A stretch of 64,000 nucleotides of DNA from Paraglaciecola sp030730205 (GTDB taxonomy: Bacteria > Pseudomonadota > Gammaproteobacteria > Enterobacterales > Alteromonadaceae): the NCBI RefSeq assembly GCF_052119645.1, contig NZ_JBGQOM010000002.1, forward strand, positions 62,001 through 126,000. The letters run 5' to 3'. A program made the position numbers and the translations under genes. The stretch's first letter is position 1. Each line of letters begins with the position of its first letter. The notes under the pieces were generated by a model. The model had not been told where the DNA came from. It did no database searches and was given only the letters and a program-made list of their open reading frames with translations. This document shows, in pieces, positions 1 to 8,284 of this stretch.

Positions 1-747
1 GTGCAACAGCATGGCTACGACAGAGGAGTCAACGCCGCCTGATAAACCTAAAATCACTTCATCGTCGCCAATTTGCGCTTTCATACGAGCAACGGCATCT
101 TCAATAATCGCGCCCGGAGTCCATAGTTTTTCACAGCCACAAATGTCTAGTACAAAATGCGATAAGATGCGCTGACCTTGACGGGTATGGGTCACTTCAG
201 GGTGAAATTGTACACCGTAAAATTGTTTGTCAGGGTTTACAAAGGCCGCAAACGGACAGCTATCCGTTTTTGCCGCAGTAATAAATCCAGGAGGCGCCGC
301 ACTCACTTTATCGCCATGGCTCATCCACACATCCAGTAAGGCATTGCCATTACCGCCAATGTGATCTTCGATGTTATTCAATAATGCCATATCAGGTGCG
401 ATAACTTCGACTTGAGCATAACCAAACTCACGTTTGTCAGAACCTTGTACCGCGCCGCCGAGTTGCTCTGCCATGGTTTGCATACCATAACAAATCCCAA
501 ATACGGGTACGCCTGCTTCAAATACGTATTGTGGGGCCCGAGGCGAATCGGCTGCATGCACTGATTCAGGACCACCAGACAAAATAATACCATTTGGATT
601 AAATTCGCGAATTTGTGCTTCGCTCACATCCCAAGCCCAAAGTTCACAGTAAACACCGATTTCACGCACACGACGCGCAATCAACTGGGTATATTGCGAG
701 CCAAAATCAAGGATCAAAATTCGTTGGTCATGGATATTCGTGGTCAT
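1..747 (-). CDS. guaA: GMP synthase (glutamine-hydrolysing), 5' part only
   Basis: This enzyme converts XMP to GMP using glutamine and ATP, the last step of guanine nucleotide synthesis. The 249 codons present read MTTNIHDQRILILDFGSQYTQL at the N-terminus, essentially the E. coli GuaA start. They cover the class I glutamine amidotransferase domain, with the nucleophile cysteine in GICYGMQ and the histidine/glutamate in FHPEVTH, and run into the ATP-pyrophosphatase P-loop (LSGGVDSSV) just before the window edge. The gene continues beyond position 1. The ATG at 747 is chosen by homology; its ribosome site (AAAGAG) is weak. It lies 198 bp downstream of guaB in the usual guaBA order. A perfect TATAAT on the minus strand at 859-864 could give it an internal promoter. 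Confidence 0.97.
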   Translation of the reverse strand, partial: MTTNIHDQRILILDFGSQYTQLIARRVREIGVYCELWAWDVSEAQIREFNPNGIILSGGPESVHAADSPRAPQYVFEAGVPVFGICYGMQTMAEQLGGAVQGSDKREFGYAQVEVIAPDMALLNNIEDHIGGNGNALLDVWMSHGDKVSAAPPGFITAAKTDSCPFAAFVNPDKQFYGVQFHPEVTHTRQGQRILSHFVLDICGCEKLWTPGAIIEDAVARMKAQIGDDEVILGLSGGVDSSVVAMLLH

Positions 748-945
748 GTAGTTACTCTTTTGCAAAAAAAAAAGGACTGAGAACGCTCAATTCCTAATTA
801 CAATGTAAATGCTGTCAATCATAGGAGTTGCAGCACGGATGGAAAACAAAGCCGTCAAATTATATAGCCCCATGAACGCAAAAATAATACATGATGGGGA
901 TTCATAATGACGACAATGCTGCTGCCACTTCTAGGATGCTCAGCA

Positions 946-2415
946 TCAACCTAATCGGTAGTTTGGCGCTTCTTTGGTAATGCTTACATCATGCACATGG
1001 GACTCGCCCATGCCCGCAGCGGTGACTTTTACAAACATCGGCTTGGTGCGCAGTTCGTCAATAGTCGCAGAGCCCGTTAAGCCCATGGCTGAACGTAAAC
1101 CGCCCATTTGCTGATGAATAATAGTCGCAATCGGGCCTTTATAAGCCACACGACCTTCAATGCCTTCAGGGACTAATTTTTCAGCATTTTTACTGTCTTG
1201 GAAGTAACGGTCTGAAGAACCATTGTTTTGATTCATGGCCCCTAACGACCCCATACCACGATAAGACTTATAGTAACGGCCTTGGTAAAGTTCTACTTCA
1301 CCGGGCGCTTCTTCCGTACCGGCTAACATACTGCCTACCATCACAGAACTCGCTCCAGCGACGATAGCTTTAGCGATATCGCCTGAGAATCGAATGCCGC
1401 CATCAGCGATAACCGGAATACCCGTTCCTTTTAATGCTTCGACGGCATCAGATACTGCGGTGATTTGTGGTACACCACAACCTGTTACTATGCGAGTAGT
1501 ACAAATCGAGCCGGGGCCGATCCCCACTTTTACCGCATCCACACCTGCATCTGCTAACGCTTTAGCGCCTTCGCCTGTTGCGACGTTACCGGCGATAAGC
1601 TGAACATCTGGATAAGCATCCCGTACCTTCCTAACGCGGTCGATTACACCTTGTGAATGACCGTGTGAAGTATCAATCAAAAGCACATCAACCCCCGCCT
1701 CAACTAACAGGGCGATACGTTCATCTGTGCCCGGGCCAACACTCACCGCAGCGCCCACACGTAGGCGTCCACGCTCATCTTTACAAGCATTGGGTTTACT
1801 TTCGGCTTTTTGGAAATCTTTTACGGTAATCATGCCCGTTAATTTAAAGGCATCATCCACGACCAGAATTTTTTCAATGCGGTGTTCGTGCATTAGCTCA
1901 AGCACTAATTCTGACTTAGCGCCTTCTTTGACGGTAACTAAGTCTTTTTTCTGAGTCATGACGCTACTGATAGGCTGGTCGAAACGTTTTTCGAAACGTA
2001 AATCTCGACCAGTCACAATACCAATGAGGTTATTGTCTTCATCCACTACCGGAAAGCCAGAAAATCCATGCTGTAGTCCTAAGGCGTTCACTTCACCTAT
2101 TGTGGCAGTATGTAGCACGGTAACCGGATCAGAGATCACGCCGCTTTCGTATTTTTTAACAATACGAACGTGCTCAGCTTGTTGTTCTGGGGTCATATTT
2201 TTATGAATAAAACCCATACCACCTTCTTGCGCCAAAGCAATAGCTAAACGCGCTTCGGATACAGTATCCATAGCAGCAGAAACAAGGGGAATATTTAAGC
2301 TTACACCACGTGTTAATTGAGTCTTCAATTCTGCGGTATGAGGGAGGACAGTAGAGTGCCCGGGTACGATCAAAACGTCGTCAAACGTTAGGGCTTCTTT
2401 GGCGATCCGTAACAT
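946..2415 (-). CDS. guaB: IMP dehydrogenase
   Basis: GuaB oxidises IMP to XMP with NAD+, the committed step to guanine nucleotides, in the cytoplasm. The 489-residue protein has the usual length (E. coli 488). It carries the TIM barrel interrupted by a tandem CBS (Bateman) module at about residues 93-205. The catalytic loop GPGSICTTR places the active cysteine at residue 305, the same number as in E. coli. The flap sequence YRGMGSLGAM is also present. The ATG at 2415 has a good ribosome site (AAAGGTGA). guaA follows on the same strand, so the two probably form a guaBA operon. Confidence 0.98.
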   Translation of the reverse strand: MLRIAKEALTFDDVLIVPGHSTVLPHTAELKTQLTRGVSLNIPLVSAAMDTVSEARLAIALAQEGGMGFIHKNMTPEQQAEHVRIVKKYESGVISDPVTVLHTATIGEVNALGLQHGFSGFPVVDEDNNLIGIVTGRDLRFEKRFDQPISSVMTQKKDLVTVKEGAKSELVLELMHEHRIEKILVVDDAFKLTGMITVKDFQKAESKPNACKDERGRLRVGAAVSVGPGTDERIALLVEAGVDVLLIDTSHGHSQGVIDRVRKVRDAYPDVQLIAGNVATGEGAKALADAGVDAVKVGIGPGSICTTRIVTGCGVPQITAVSDAVEALKGTGIPVIADGGIRFSGDIAKAIVAGASSVMVGSMLAGTEEAPGEVELYQGRYYKSYRGMGSLGAMNQNNGSSDRYFQDSKNAEKLVPEGIEGRVAYKGPIATIIHQQMGGLRSAMGLTGSATIDELRTKPMFVKVTAAGMGESHVHDVSITKEAPNYRLG

Positions 2416-2454
2416 GCAATTTTCACCTTTAAAGGGGGTTTTAATTGCGGCGCG

Positions 2455-2483
2455 ATTCTAGCGGAATTAAGCCATAAGGTAAA
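2455..2483 (-). promoter_or_regulatory. Candidate sigma-70 promoter of guaB
   Basis: Read on the minus strand, TTTACC (2483-2478) and TAGAAT (2460-2455) are separated by 17 bp and lie about 40 bp upstream of the guaB start. The -35 matches 4 of 6 and the -10 matches 5 of 6 of the sigma-70 consensus. The rest of the gene-free stretch 2416-2741 holds only the leader of guaB and the promoter region of the outer membrane protein gene. No convincing PurR operator was seen. Confidence 0.45.
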
Positions 2484-2741
2484 CTAGCAAACTGCTTTTT
2501 CTGCTGATTAAACCCAATATTTGCGGTTAAACCCACCTTGTAAAAATTACACGACAGCGAAATCGTTACATTTGGCCCCTTTATTCGATGCATAAATTTC
2601 GTTCTATTTGTTTATTTTTTATCTAAAACAGCGCTTTTTTGCCTGAAATACGTGCAATGTAAACTTGGCATACGCTCTGCAATAGGCTCTGCAACTGTTT
2701 TGAATAAACCAGTTCTTTTTAATAAATACAGGAGTTTTACC

Positions 2742-3305
2742 ATGAAAAAGATCTTATCACTTTCGGCACTTTCTTTAGCGTTTTTAGGCCTATCTGGCGC
2801 AGCTCAAGCTGAAATGGATGCACCAGGCATTTATGTAGGTGCAGGTTACGGCCAATACTCTATTCAATTTGAAGACCGCGAAAATGACATTGATTTTGAT
2901 GATGACTCAGCGGTACTAAAAGGCTACATCGGCGCGCAATTTAATCGCTACATTAGCCTTGAGTTAGCCTACCAAAATTTTGATGAAGCTAACGACATAG
3001 ACAACAACGCCGAAATTGATGGTTTGTCACTTGCCGCGATTGCGTCTTTACCACTAACTGAAAACCTTTCAATCTTTGCTAAAGGCGGGTGGTTTGAATG
3101 GGACGCTGATGTGAGTGCAGATATTCCGGCAGTAGGCACGGTGACGTCTTCACAGGATGGAGGAGACATTTTTTACGGGGCAGGCTTGCAATATTCGTTT
3201 ACTAAAAACATCCAAGCCCGTATCGAATATGAGCGTTTTGAACTAGAAGATGACATTGATCCTGATTTAGACGTGGCATCGGTGTCAATTCAGTACATGT
3301 TCTAA
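2742..3305 (+). CDS. Small outer membrane beta-barrel protein
   Basis: A 187-residue exported protein. The start at ATG 2742 is preferred over upstream in-frame codons because it has a clear ribosome site (CAGGAG) and begins a clean signal peptide (MKKILSLSALSLAFLGLSG, cleavage after AQA). The mature part is acidic and has alternating strands (GIYVGAGYGQYSIQF, YISLELAYQNF, IQARIEYERFEL). It ends in the aromatic residue of IQYMF, the signal recognised by the BAM complex. This fits an 8-stranded OmpA/OmpX-like barrel of the outer-membrane-beta-barrel (PF13505-type) superfamily. The specific role cannot be told. The gene is monocistronic, with a strong terminator 21 bp after its stop. Confidence 0.8.
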   Translation: MKKILSLSALSLAFLGLSGAAQAEMDAPGIYVGAGYGQYSIQFEDRENDIDFDDDSAVLKGYIGAQFNRYISLELAYQNFDEANDIDNNAEIDGLSLAAIASLPLTENLSIFAKGGWFEWDADVSADIPAVGTVTSSQDGGDIFYGAGLQYSFTKNIQARIEYERFELEDDIDPDLDVASVSIQYMF

Positions 3306-3326
3306 CTATTACGATGACAACACCAA

Positions 3327-3354
3327 GGGGCACCAAGCGGTGCTCCTTTTTTTT
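3327..3354 (+). terminator. Rho-independent terminator of the outer membrane protein gene
   Basis: An 8-bp stem, GGGGCACC/GGTGCTCC with one G-U pair and loop AAGC, is followed by eight T residues. It sits just after the stop codon at 3305. Confidence 0.9.
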
Positions 3355-3447
3355 GCATCGTAAAACAATCATAAAGCGTAATTTTGAGGTGGTATGCCTC
3401 TTTATTAGCAGGTAGACTTTTAGCATGATTTTTCAAGCCAGTGATGC

Positions 3448-4803
3448 GTGATGCCCCACCCTCAATCTGCCACTCGCGCAGTGCTTACTGTTAGTAAACT
3501 AAACCGCTTAGCCAAAAATGTGCTAGAAACCGAAATTGGACAAATTTGGTTGTCGGCAGAAATTTCTAATTTTGTCGCAGCAAGCTCAGGGCATTGGTAT
3601 TTCACCTTAAAAGATGAACGAGCGCAGATAAAAGCCGCCATGTTTAAAGGCGCCAATCAACGTGTTAGTCAACGCCCTAAAGAAGGCGACAAAATTTTAG
3701 TACGTGCCAATATCAGTTTATATGAGCCACGTGGAGACTATCAGCTAATCGTTGATTTCATGGAGCCTGAGGGTGAAGGTCAGCTCAAACAACAATTTGA
3801 CCAATTAAAAATCAAATTGGCCGCCGAGGGATTATTTGCGCACCAACAAAAACAAGCCTTACCAGAAGCCATTTCAAAAGTGGGGGTGATAACGTCTGCC
3901 ACTGGCGCAGCTTTGCACGACATTCTTACGGTACTTAAGCGACGTAACCCCGCCATCGAGGTGGTAATTTACCCTACCCAAGTGCAAGGTGAGGCGGCGG
4001 TAACTCAAATCTGCCATGCCATTCAAATAGCGAATAGGCGCAAAGAAGTGCAAGTGTTGATTGTAGGCCGCGGCGGTGGCTCACTCGAAGACTTATGGTG
4101 CTTTAACCATGAAAATGTTGCCCGTGCGATTTTCAACTCGACGGTTCCCATTGTCAGTGCGGTCGGGCATGAAGTGGATGTGAGCATAGCCGATTTTGTC
4201 GCTGACTTGCGTGCTCCGACCCCCTCTGCAGCCGCTGAATTAGTCAGCCGCGATCAAAGCGCTTTAGTACTCGCGATTAATACCCTGCAGCAACAATTAA
4301 GCAAACGTTTTCGTGCTAGGTTAAACGAGCTAGGCTACGAGCAAACCTTGATGTTGCAACGATTGCAGCGTAATCATCCACAAAAACAACTTGAGCAAAA
4401 ATTTCAAGCGGTGGATCAATTGAGTCAGCGCTTAGAAAAAAATATGGTCGCGCGTGTTGCCACAGAAAAGGTCAAACAACAAAATCTAAGCGAGCGTTTA
4501 AGCCTGAATAATCCGCAAAAAGGGGGAGCTCAGCGGCTCAAATCAGTCAATGAGTTTGAGCAACGCTTGCTGAATCAATGGCGTAAGCTGCTTGAAAATA
4601 AACATCAACGATTAGCCAATGCGGGGCAACTGTTAGATACCGTTAGTCCACTTGCTACGCTCGCGAGGGGTTACAGTATTAACTTTAAACAGCAAAAGAT
4701 TGTGAAAAGTGTCAGCCAGTTAAATCAAGGCGATAAACTCACTACTCGTTTTGTTGATGGTGAGGTGAACAGCGAAATTTTAAGCATAAAGCCAGATAAG
4801 TAA
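3448..4803 (+). CDS. xseA: Exodeoxyribonuclease VII large subunit
   Basis: XseA, with the small subunit XseB, degrades single-stranded DNA in both directions to acid-insoluble oligonucleotides. The 451-residue product has the family length. It has an N-terminal OB-fold (VLETEIGQIWLSAEISNFVAASSGHWYFTLKD), the catalytic core with GVITSATGAALHDI, the glycine-rich RGGGSLEDLWCFN and VGHEVDVSIADFVADLRAPTPSAAAEL, and a long C-terminal coiled coil. The start could be GTG 3448 or the adjacent ATG 3451. No good ribosome site is seen for either. xseB is not in this window. Confidence 0.95.
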   Translation: MMPHPQSATRAVLTVSKLNRLAKNVLETEIGQIWLSAEISNFVAASSGHWYFTLKDERAQIKAAMFKGANQRVSQRPKEGDKILVRANISLYEPRGDYQLIVDFMEPEGEGQLKQQFDQLKIKLAAEGLFAHQQKQALPEAISKVGVITSATGAALHDILTVLKRRNPAIEVVIYPTQVQGEAAVTQICHAIQIANRRKEVQVLIVGRGGGSLEDLWCFNHENVARAIFNSTVPIVSAVGHEVDVSIADFVADLRAPTPSAAAELVSRDQSALVLAINTLQQQLSKRFRARLNELGYEQTLMLQRLQRNHPQKQLEQKFQAVDQLSQRLEKNMVARVATEKVKQQNLSERLSLNNPQKGGAQRLKSVNEFEQRLLNQWRKLLENKHQRLANAGQLLDTVSPLATLARGYSINFKQQKIVKSVSQLNQGDKLTTRFVDGEVNSEILSIKPDK

Positions 4804-4894
4804 ACGCAACGAAGGGCATGACTCTACGGCGATACTCGGTTAAAGTAAGCCAGTAAGGTTACCATTAAACTACAAAAGGCAAGTCCGTTTAAAC

Positions 4895-5269
4895 ATGAAA
4901 CGCAAGTGGTTTACCCATTATGTATTGATAACAGTGCTTCTGCTAAGCCAGTGGTTGACTGTGTCTGCGATGGCGTGCCCACTCGATGTCAACACCAGTT
5001 CATCAACGAGTATGACGGCGGAGTCCCCCGACATGCCCTGTCATGAAATGCCTCAAAGCACTGCAAACAATCAAAATCACTCTGAGGCAGACGATGAATG
5101 CTGTGCATCAGATTGCCACTGCCCAAGTAGTGCCTGCTTCACTGTATTGTTACTCAATTGTGCTCATCACAAGGCCCGCAAAATGAGTAACACCCTACTT
5201 GCGCATTATCAATTTTCTAGCCTAACTACCTTTATTCAGCAACAGCAAAAACCCCCTCAATCGATTTAA
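4895..5269 (+). CDS. Cys/His/Met-rich exported small protein, CopL-like
   Basis: A 124-residue protein with a signal peptide ending near AMA (residue 27). The short mature part is rich in possible metal ligands: MPCHEMPQ, a His/Asp stretch, and DDECCASDCHCPSSAC. The pattern recalls CopL-type copper-responsive periplasmic proteins of xanthomonads, but family membership is not certain. It lies 109 bp upstream of the CusC-like gene on the same strand, so a role in periplasmic copper or silver handling ahead of the efflux pump is inferred. A hydrophobic stretch near residues 82-90 (FTVLLLNC) is unusual for a soluble metal binder. Confidence 0.6.
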   Translation: MKRKWFTHYVLITVLLLSQWLTVSAMACPLDVNTSSSTSMTAESPDMPCHEMPQSTANNQNHSEADDECCASDCHCPSSACFTVLLLNCAHHKARKMSNTLLAHYQFSSLTTFIQQQQKPPQSI

Positions 5270-5329
5270 CTCACCCTAGATCTATCTAATTTTTAAGGGC
5301 CTTTTCGTCCTCATAAATAAACCAAACTT

Positions 5330-5360
5330 CCAGGGGCACCATTATTTTTGGGTGCGCTGG
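5330..5360. repeat. Inverted repeat upstream of the efflux operon
   Basis: CCAG-GG-GCACC and GGTGC-G-CTGG form an interrupted stem around an AT-rich loop, between the Cys-rich gene and the CusC-like gene. It has no T-tract, so it could be an RNA structure, a processing site or a regulator site. Its function is unknown. Confidence 0.35.
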
Positions 5361-5378
5361 TGAGAAAGAGAATCGACC

Positions 5379-6770
5379 ATGTTTTACTCTACCAATTTAC
5401 CTATCGCAGCTAGTTTTTTTTGCAAGGTTTGTTATTTAAGTTTTTTAGTACTGCCCTATACCGCTAATGCAGCTGAGCTGAGCTTGTCGCAAGTCCAGCA
5501 ACTTGCTATAGAAAATGATCCGTGGCTGGCTGGAAATCGTTTGCAAGAACAAGCACTCATCGCAAGCAGTGATGCTGCTGCAACCTTGCCCGACCCGCTT
5601 ATCTCTGTTGGCCTGGCTAATTTACCCACTGACACCTTTCGATTTAATCAAGAGCCCATGACCCAATTCAAAGTTGGGCTGAGCCAACAGTTGTCCCGTG
5701 GTGACAGCCTTAGCCTTAAAAGACAGCAAATGCGTCAACAGGCTGCGCAACACCCCTATTTACGCCAAGACAGACAGGCCAAAATTAAGGTGATGGTAGC
5801 AGAGTTGTGGTTAACGATGGTCAGTACCCAGCAACGCATCAAGATCATTGAACAAAGTCGACCTTTGTTTTTGCAACTCGTTGAAATCGTCGAAGCCCAT
5901 TATTCGTCAGCTCAAGGCAGCACGCGTCAACAAGATATTGTCAACGCACAACTTGAACTGGCACGTTTAGAGGACAGACTGAGTGCTTCAATAGCCGATA
6001 GAGCAACCAACCTAGCCAAACTTAGCCAATGGCTGTATACAGGGGTGCAATTAAACAGCCAGTGGATTGATATGGATATGCCCGACTACAACCGGGCATG
6101 GCCAAGCCTACCAACCCTTGAACCAGCTATTGAACACCTGTTGAGGCAACAAGATCGCAGTGCATTGGCTCAACGTTTAGCCCAACATCCTGCAATATTG
6201 GCAATCGAGCAACAAATTAAGGTATCACGCAGTGCCATTCAAATTGCCCAGCAACAATATCAACCTCAATGGGCCGTTAACGCCAGTTATGCCTTGCGGG
6301 ATAATGACCCCATAGGAAATGACCGCGCTGACTTTTTTTCGATTGGTGTGAGTGTGGATATCCCTTTTTTTACTGCCCAAAAACAAGATAAGGCGCTGCT
6401 CGCTTCGCGCCTGCAAGCTGAGTCAGTAAAAACCGATAAATTACTCGCGCTGCGTTCTTTGCTAGCGCAATTGCAGAGTACTTGGCAAACTTTCGACAGT
6501 ATCAATCAACGTATCGAACACTATGAAACCAAGATCTTACCGCAAATGGCAGAACAGTCTGAAGCCGCTTTAACGGCCTATACCACTGATGATGGTAATT
6601 TTAGTGATGTTATGCGCGCCAACATTGCCCAGCTCAATACCGAACTTGAATTAATTCAACTACACACTGCCCATGCATTAAGCCTAGTGCAACTCGATTA
6701 CTATTTTAATGATGCAGCAGCCTCGACTGACCGCATAAACAACACTCAAAACAGAGGTGAGCAACCATGA
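5379..6770 (+). CDS. CusC/CzcC-like outer membrane efflux channel (TolC family)
   Basis: The outer membrane factor of a heavy-metal RND pump. It has 463 residues: a signal peptide (cleavage near ANA), then the repeated helical hairpins and barrel strands of the TolC/OEP family (ELSLSQVQQLAIENDPWLAGN at the N-terminus, and the barrel-flanking ISVGLANLP and WAVNASYALRDND). Its stop overlaps the start of the adaptor gene by 4 bp (ATGA), so translation is probably coupled. Together with the next two genes it forms a tripartite copper/silver exporter. The metal is assigned mainly from CusA. It does not show a lipobox, unlike E. coli CusC. Confidence 0.88.
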   Translation: MFYSTNLPIAASFFCKVCYLSFLVLPYTANAAELSLSQVQQLAIENDPWLAGNRLQEQALIASSDAAATLPDPLISVGLANLPTDTFRFNQEPMTQFKVGLSQQLSRGDSLSLKRQQMRQQAAQHPYLRQDRQAKIKVMVAELWLTMVSTQQRIKIIEQSRPLFLQLVEIVEAHYSSAQGSTRQQDIVNAQLELARLEDRLSASIADRATNLAKLSQWLYTGVQLNSQWIDMDMPDYNRAWPSLPTLEPAIEHLLRQQDRSALAQRLAQHPAILAIEQQIKVSRSAIQIAQQQYQPQWAVNASYALRDNDPIGNDRADFFSIGVSVDIPFFTAQKQDKALLASRLQAESVKTDKLLALRSLLAQLQSTWQTFDSINQRIEHYETKILPQMAEQSEAALTAYTTDDGNFSDVMRANIAQLNTELELIQLHTAHALSLVQLDYYFNDAAASTDRINNTQNRGEQP

Positions 6771-8284
6771 AGATCATCAATACTGGCATCGGTGGCATCG
6801 TGGTGGGTAGTGCACTGACTTTCACTATGTTGCAATGGTCATCAGAGCCAAGTCCAGCAGACACCCATGAGCAACAGCCCTTATATTGGGTAGCGCCGAT
6901 GGATGCGAATTATCGGCGGGATAAACCTGGCAAGTCGCCTATGGGCATGGAGCTAGTGCCGGTGTTTGCTGAGCAGCAGAAAAACGCCGATGAAGGTATC
7001 GTCAAAATCAAACCCCATGTCGTCAATAATTTAGGGCTTCGAAGCGCCAAAGTTAGCCGTGAACGTTTATATCTCAGTATCGAAACTGTCGGATATGTGC
7101 AATACAACGAAGATTCGTTGGTGCATATTCATCCGCGGATTGAAGGATGGGTAGATAAACTGTATGTCACCACAACGGGCCAGCAGGTAAGCAAAGACGA
7201 GGCGCTGTATGCGCTTTACTCGCCACAATTAGTGAATGCGCAAGAAGAGTTTTTACTGGCACAAAAACGCCAAAACACCAGTCTAATAGAAGCCTCAACC
7301 GCCCGACTGTTAGCCTTGCAAATGCCGTTAAAAAGTATTGAAAAACTGGCTAAAACTAACCAAGTGCAGCAAACGGTAATTTTTACTGCTCCGCAATCTG
7401 GAGTAGTAGATAACCTAAATATTCGTGAGGGATTTTACGTTAAACCAGGCACCACCTTATTGTCGATTGGTGCCTTAGACGAAGTATGGGTAGAAGCTGA
7501 AATTTTTGAGCGCCAAGCGGCAATGGTAAAAGCAGATTTAAGTGCCACCATGACCCTTGGCTTTTTGCCCGGGGAATCATGGCATGGAAAACTGGATTAT
7601 ATCTATCCCACTCTCGATCCCCTAACCCGCACCGTAAGAGTAAGATTGAGGTTCGACAACCCGCAGCGCAAGCTTAAACCCAACATGTTTGCACAGATTA
7701 GTATTCAAGCTCTATCTCAAACGCCTACTTTAGTTGTGCCCCGTGAAGCTGTGATACGCACAGGTAAACAAGACCGCGTAGTATTAGCCTTAGGTGATGG
7801 CCAATTTAAGTCTGTTGCCGTGCAACTTGGTATGCTCAGTCACGACAAAGCACAAATACTAGCAGGACTTGCAGAGGGCGATACCATCGTCACCTCAGCG
7901 CAATTTCTACTTGATTCAGAAAGCAGCATTAGCTCTGACTTTAAACGTATGGAGCATAAAGAGCATGTATTCCATCAACCAGTCATGGCTGACATGGCGA
8001 TGGCTGACAACATGAACCCCGATGTACCCAGTGCGATGGTGAATGGCACTATTGTGAATATTGATAGTGAAGGCCGTATTTTAACGATCGCCAGAGACGC
8101 TATTGAAAAATGGCAGCGCCCCGCTACCACCATGGATTTTACCTTAGCCGACCACCTCAGCATTAATGACTTAGCACCTCAACAACGTATCCATTTTACC
8201 TTTGAAATACACCAAAATGCTGAGCAAGAAAGTGAATTTATTATCGTAAAGCTGATGATCATTGATGAGGGTGACAGCTTATGA
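6767..8284 (+). CDS. cusB: CusB-like periplasmic adaptor with fused CusF-like domain
   Basis: The membrane-fusion subunit that links CusA to the outer membrane channel and passes metal to the pump. It has 505 residues. An N-terminal anchor or signal segment (about 7-24) is followed by the metal-binding segment YWVAPMDANYRRDKPGKSP with Met45, Met59 and Met61, which match the Met49/64/66 site of E. coli CusB apart from a one-residue shift. The barrel-sandwich and beta-barrel domains follow (about 90-385). The C-terminus (about 425-505) is a CusF-like OB-fold. Aligned to E. coli CusF, the ligands His36, Trp44 and Met47 are replaced and only Met49 remains (PATTMDF). It overlaps cusC by 4 bp and cusA by 4 bp. 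Confidence 0.92.
   Translation: MKIINTGIGGIVVGSALTFTMLQWSSEPSPADTHEQQPLYWVAPMDANYRRDKPGKSPMGMELVPVFAEQQKNADEGIVKIKPHVVNNLGLRSAKVSRERLYLSIETVGYVQYNEDSLVHIHPRIEGWVDKLYVTTTGQQVSKDEALYALYSPQLVNAQEEFLLAQKRQNTSLIEASTARLLALQMPLKSIEKLAKTNQVQQTVIFTAPQSGVVDNLNIREGFYVKPGTTLLSIGALDEVWVEAEIFERQAAMVKADLSATMTLGFLPGESWHGKLDYIYPTLDPLTRTVRVRLRFDNPQRKLKPNMFAQISIQALSQTPTLVVPREAVIRTGKQDRVVLALGDGQFKSVAVQLGMLSHDKAQILAGLAEGDTIVTSAQFLLDSESSISSDFKRMEHKEHVFHQPVMADMAMADNMNPDVPSAMVNGTIVNIDSEGRILTIARDAIEKWQRPATTMDFTLADHLSINDLAPQQRIHFTFEIHQNAEQESEFIIVKLMIIDEGDSL

Noticed and set aside
2500..2540. Possible PurR operator upstream of guaB (CCGCAAATATTGGGTT on the minus strand)
   Set aside because: Only about 10 of 16 positions fit the palindromic consensus and the second half is poor.
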